A model generated the notes under the pieces. The model saw only the letters and a program-made list of their open reading frames with translations, was not told the origin of the DNA and did no database searches. A DNA stretch of 64,000 nt, taken from Macrococcus hajekii (lineage in GTDB: Bacteria; Bacillota; Bacilli; Staphylococcales; Staphylococcaceae). This document shows positions 63,737 to 64,000 of the stretch, piece after piece. The first letter of the stretch is position 1; each line of letters opens with the position of its first letter. The stretch covers positions 434,001 to 498,000 of the forward strand of contig NZ_SCWE01000001.1 in assembly GCF_004359505.1 (NCBI RefSeq), read 5' to 3'. A program made the position numbers and the translations under genes.

Positions 63737-64000
63737 TTAATTTTCTTTTTTTAATAACGAATATATATAAGCATCTTTATAATATTCACCGTTTTTAAGA
63801 TAGCTTCTTAACTTTCCTTCATAGTGAAAACCACTTCTCTCAGCTACTTTTTTACTTGCAGTATTATCACAGTCCATGATGATAACAATCCGGTTTAACT
63901 GATAACTGTCAAAGCCAAGACGACAAATACTTTTAACAGCTCTAGTGATGATGCCTTTACCCTGCATATCTTGTGATAACCAGTAACCAATCTCAGCAGA
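63737..64000 (-). CDS. GNAT-family acetyltransferase (RimJ/RimL type), partial
   Basis: C-terminal 87 residues of an acetyltransferase; the N-terminal part lies beyond the window. Visible: AEIGYWLSQDMQGKGIITRAV (the acetyl-CoA loop Q-G-K-G), RIVIIMDCDNTASKKVAERSGFHYEGKLR and the tail EYYKDAYIYSLL, all typical of ribosomal-protein-serine/alanine acetyltransferase-like GNATs. The substrate cannot be told. Confidence 0.88.
   Translation of the reverse strand, partial: SAEIGYWLSQDMQGKGIITRAVKSICRLGFDSYQLNRIVIIMDCDNTASKKVAERSGFHYEGKLRSYLKNGEYYKDAYIYSLLKKEN

Overview
The window reads as a contiguous chromosomal core segment of a low-GC Gram-positive bacterium in the family Staphylococcaceae, most likely Macrococcus or a close relative. 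Gene order follows the Bacillus subtilis/Staphylococcus backbone: scpAB-rluB-resABCDE, fer-ypbB-recS, ebpS, cmk-rpsA-der-gpsA, hup-hepS-menG-hepT-ndk-aroCBA, bshA-cca-birA-dinG-aspC-asnS-dnaD-nth-ypoC-pbp2-recU, gpsB-rnpB-rlmL and trpS. EbpS, YpdA and the S1 protein are of staphylococcal type. Unlike Staphylococcus aureus, which lacks c-type cytochromes, the window carries a cytochrome c branch: ResABC haem maturation, the QcrABC menaquinol:cytochrome c reductase and a ba3-type oxidase. Sporulation genes that lie between these blocks in Bacillus (for example spoIVA) are absent. I saw no insertion sequence, prophage, CRISPR array, rRNA or tRNA.

Layout. 1-8.1 kb: a partial DUF309 gene divergent from scpAB-rluB, then resABCDE. 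8.1-10.4 kb: an FMN-riboswitch-controlled riboflavin transporter (ribU) and a thiosulfate-uptake pair (YeeE/TusA). 10.5-18.8 kb: ferredoxin divergent from ypbB-recS, ebpS, a CBS-ACT-like protein, ypdA, asparaginase, cmk and rpsA. 18.9-30.9 kb: der, gpsA, yphEF, hup, menaquinone genes, ndk, aroCBA and ypiABF. 31-36 kb: qcrABC, ypjA, a zinc peptidase, a YitT protein, MazG-like and mgsA. 36-49.2 kb: bshA, cca, birA, dinG, aspC, asnS, dnaD, nth and ypoC, then pbp2-recU on the minus strand. 49.3-53.1 kb: yppE, ypsA, gpsB, RNase P RNA, rlmL-like and a luciferase-like oxidoreductase. 53.2-55.7 kb: the ba3 oxidase operon on the minus strand. 55.8-60.8 kb: a double dynamin, a rhodanese and a 5'-3' exonuclease. 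60.9-64 kb: an accessory-looking stretch with two small membrane proteins, a YefM/YoeB toxin-antitoxin pair, T-box-controlled trpS, a very small Fst-like type I toxin with a probable antisense RNA, and a partial GNAT acetyltransferase.

How the genes work together. The res, hep/men, qcr and ba3 genes form one respiratory theme: menaquinone synthesis, cytochrome c assembly, electron transfer and redox sensing. ypdA, bshA and the thiosulfate/TusA/rhodanese genes belong to low-molecular-weight thiol and sulfur metabolism. scpAB, hup, dnaD, recU, dinG, nth, gpsB and pbp2 link chromosome maintenance with division and wall synthesis.

The most interesting non-standard signals are: the 29-codon Fst-like toxin with a convergent antisense promoter; paired TGTACA operators in front of yefM-yoeB; a CRP/FNR-type palindrome between the ba3 operon and the dynamin gene; perfect palindromes inside the thiosulfate-uptake and qcr promoters; an unlisted 56-residue membrane subunit at the head of the ba3 operon; and 30-bp in-frame repeats in both ebpS and pbp2. 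All functional statements come from reading the sequence and knowledge of families; no database search was run.
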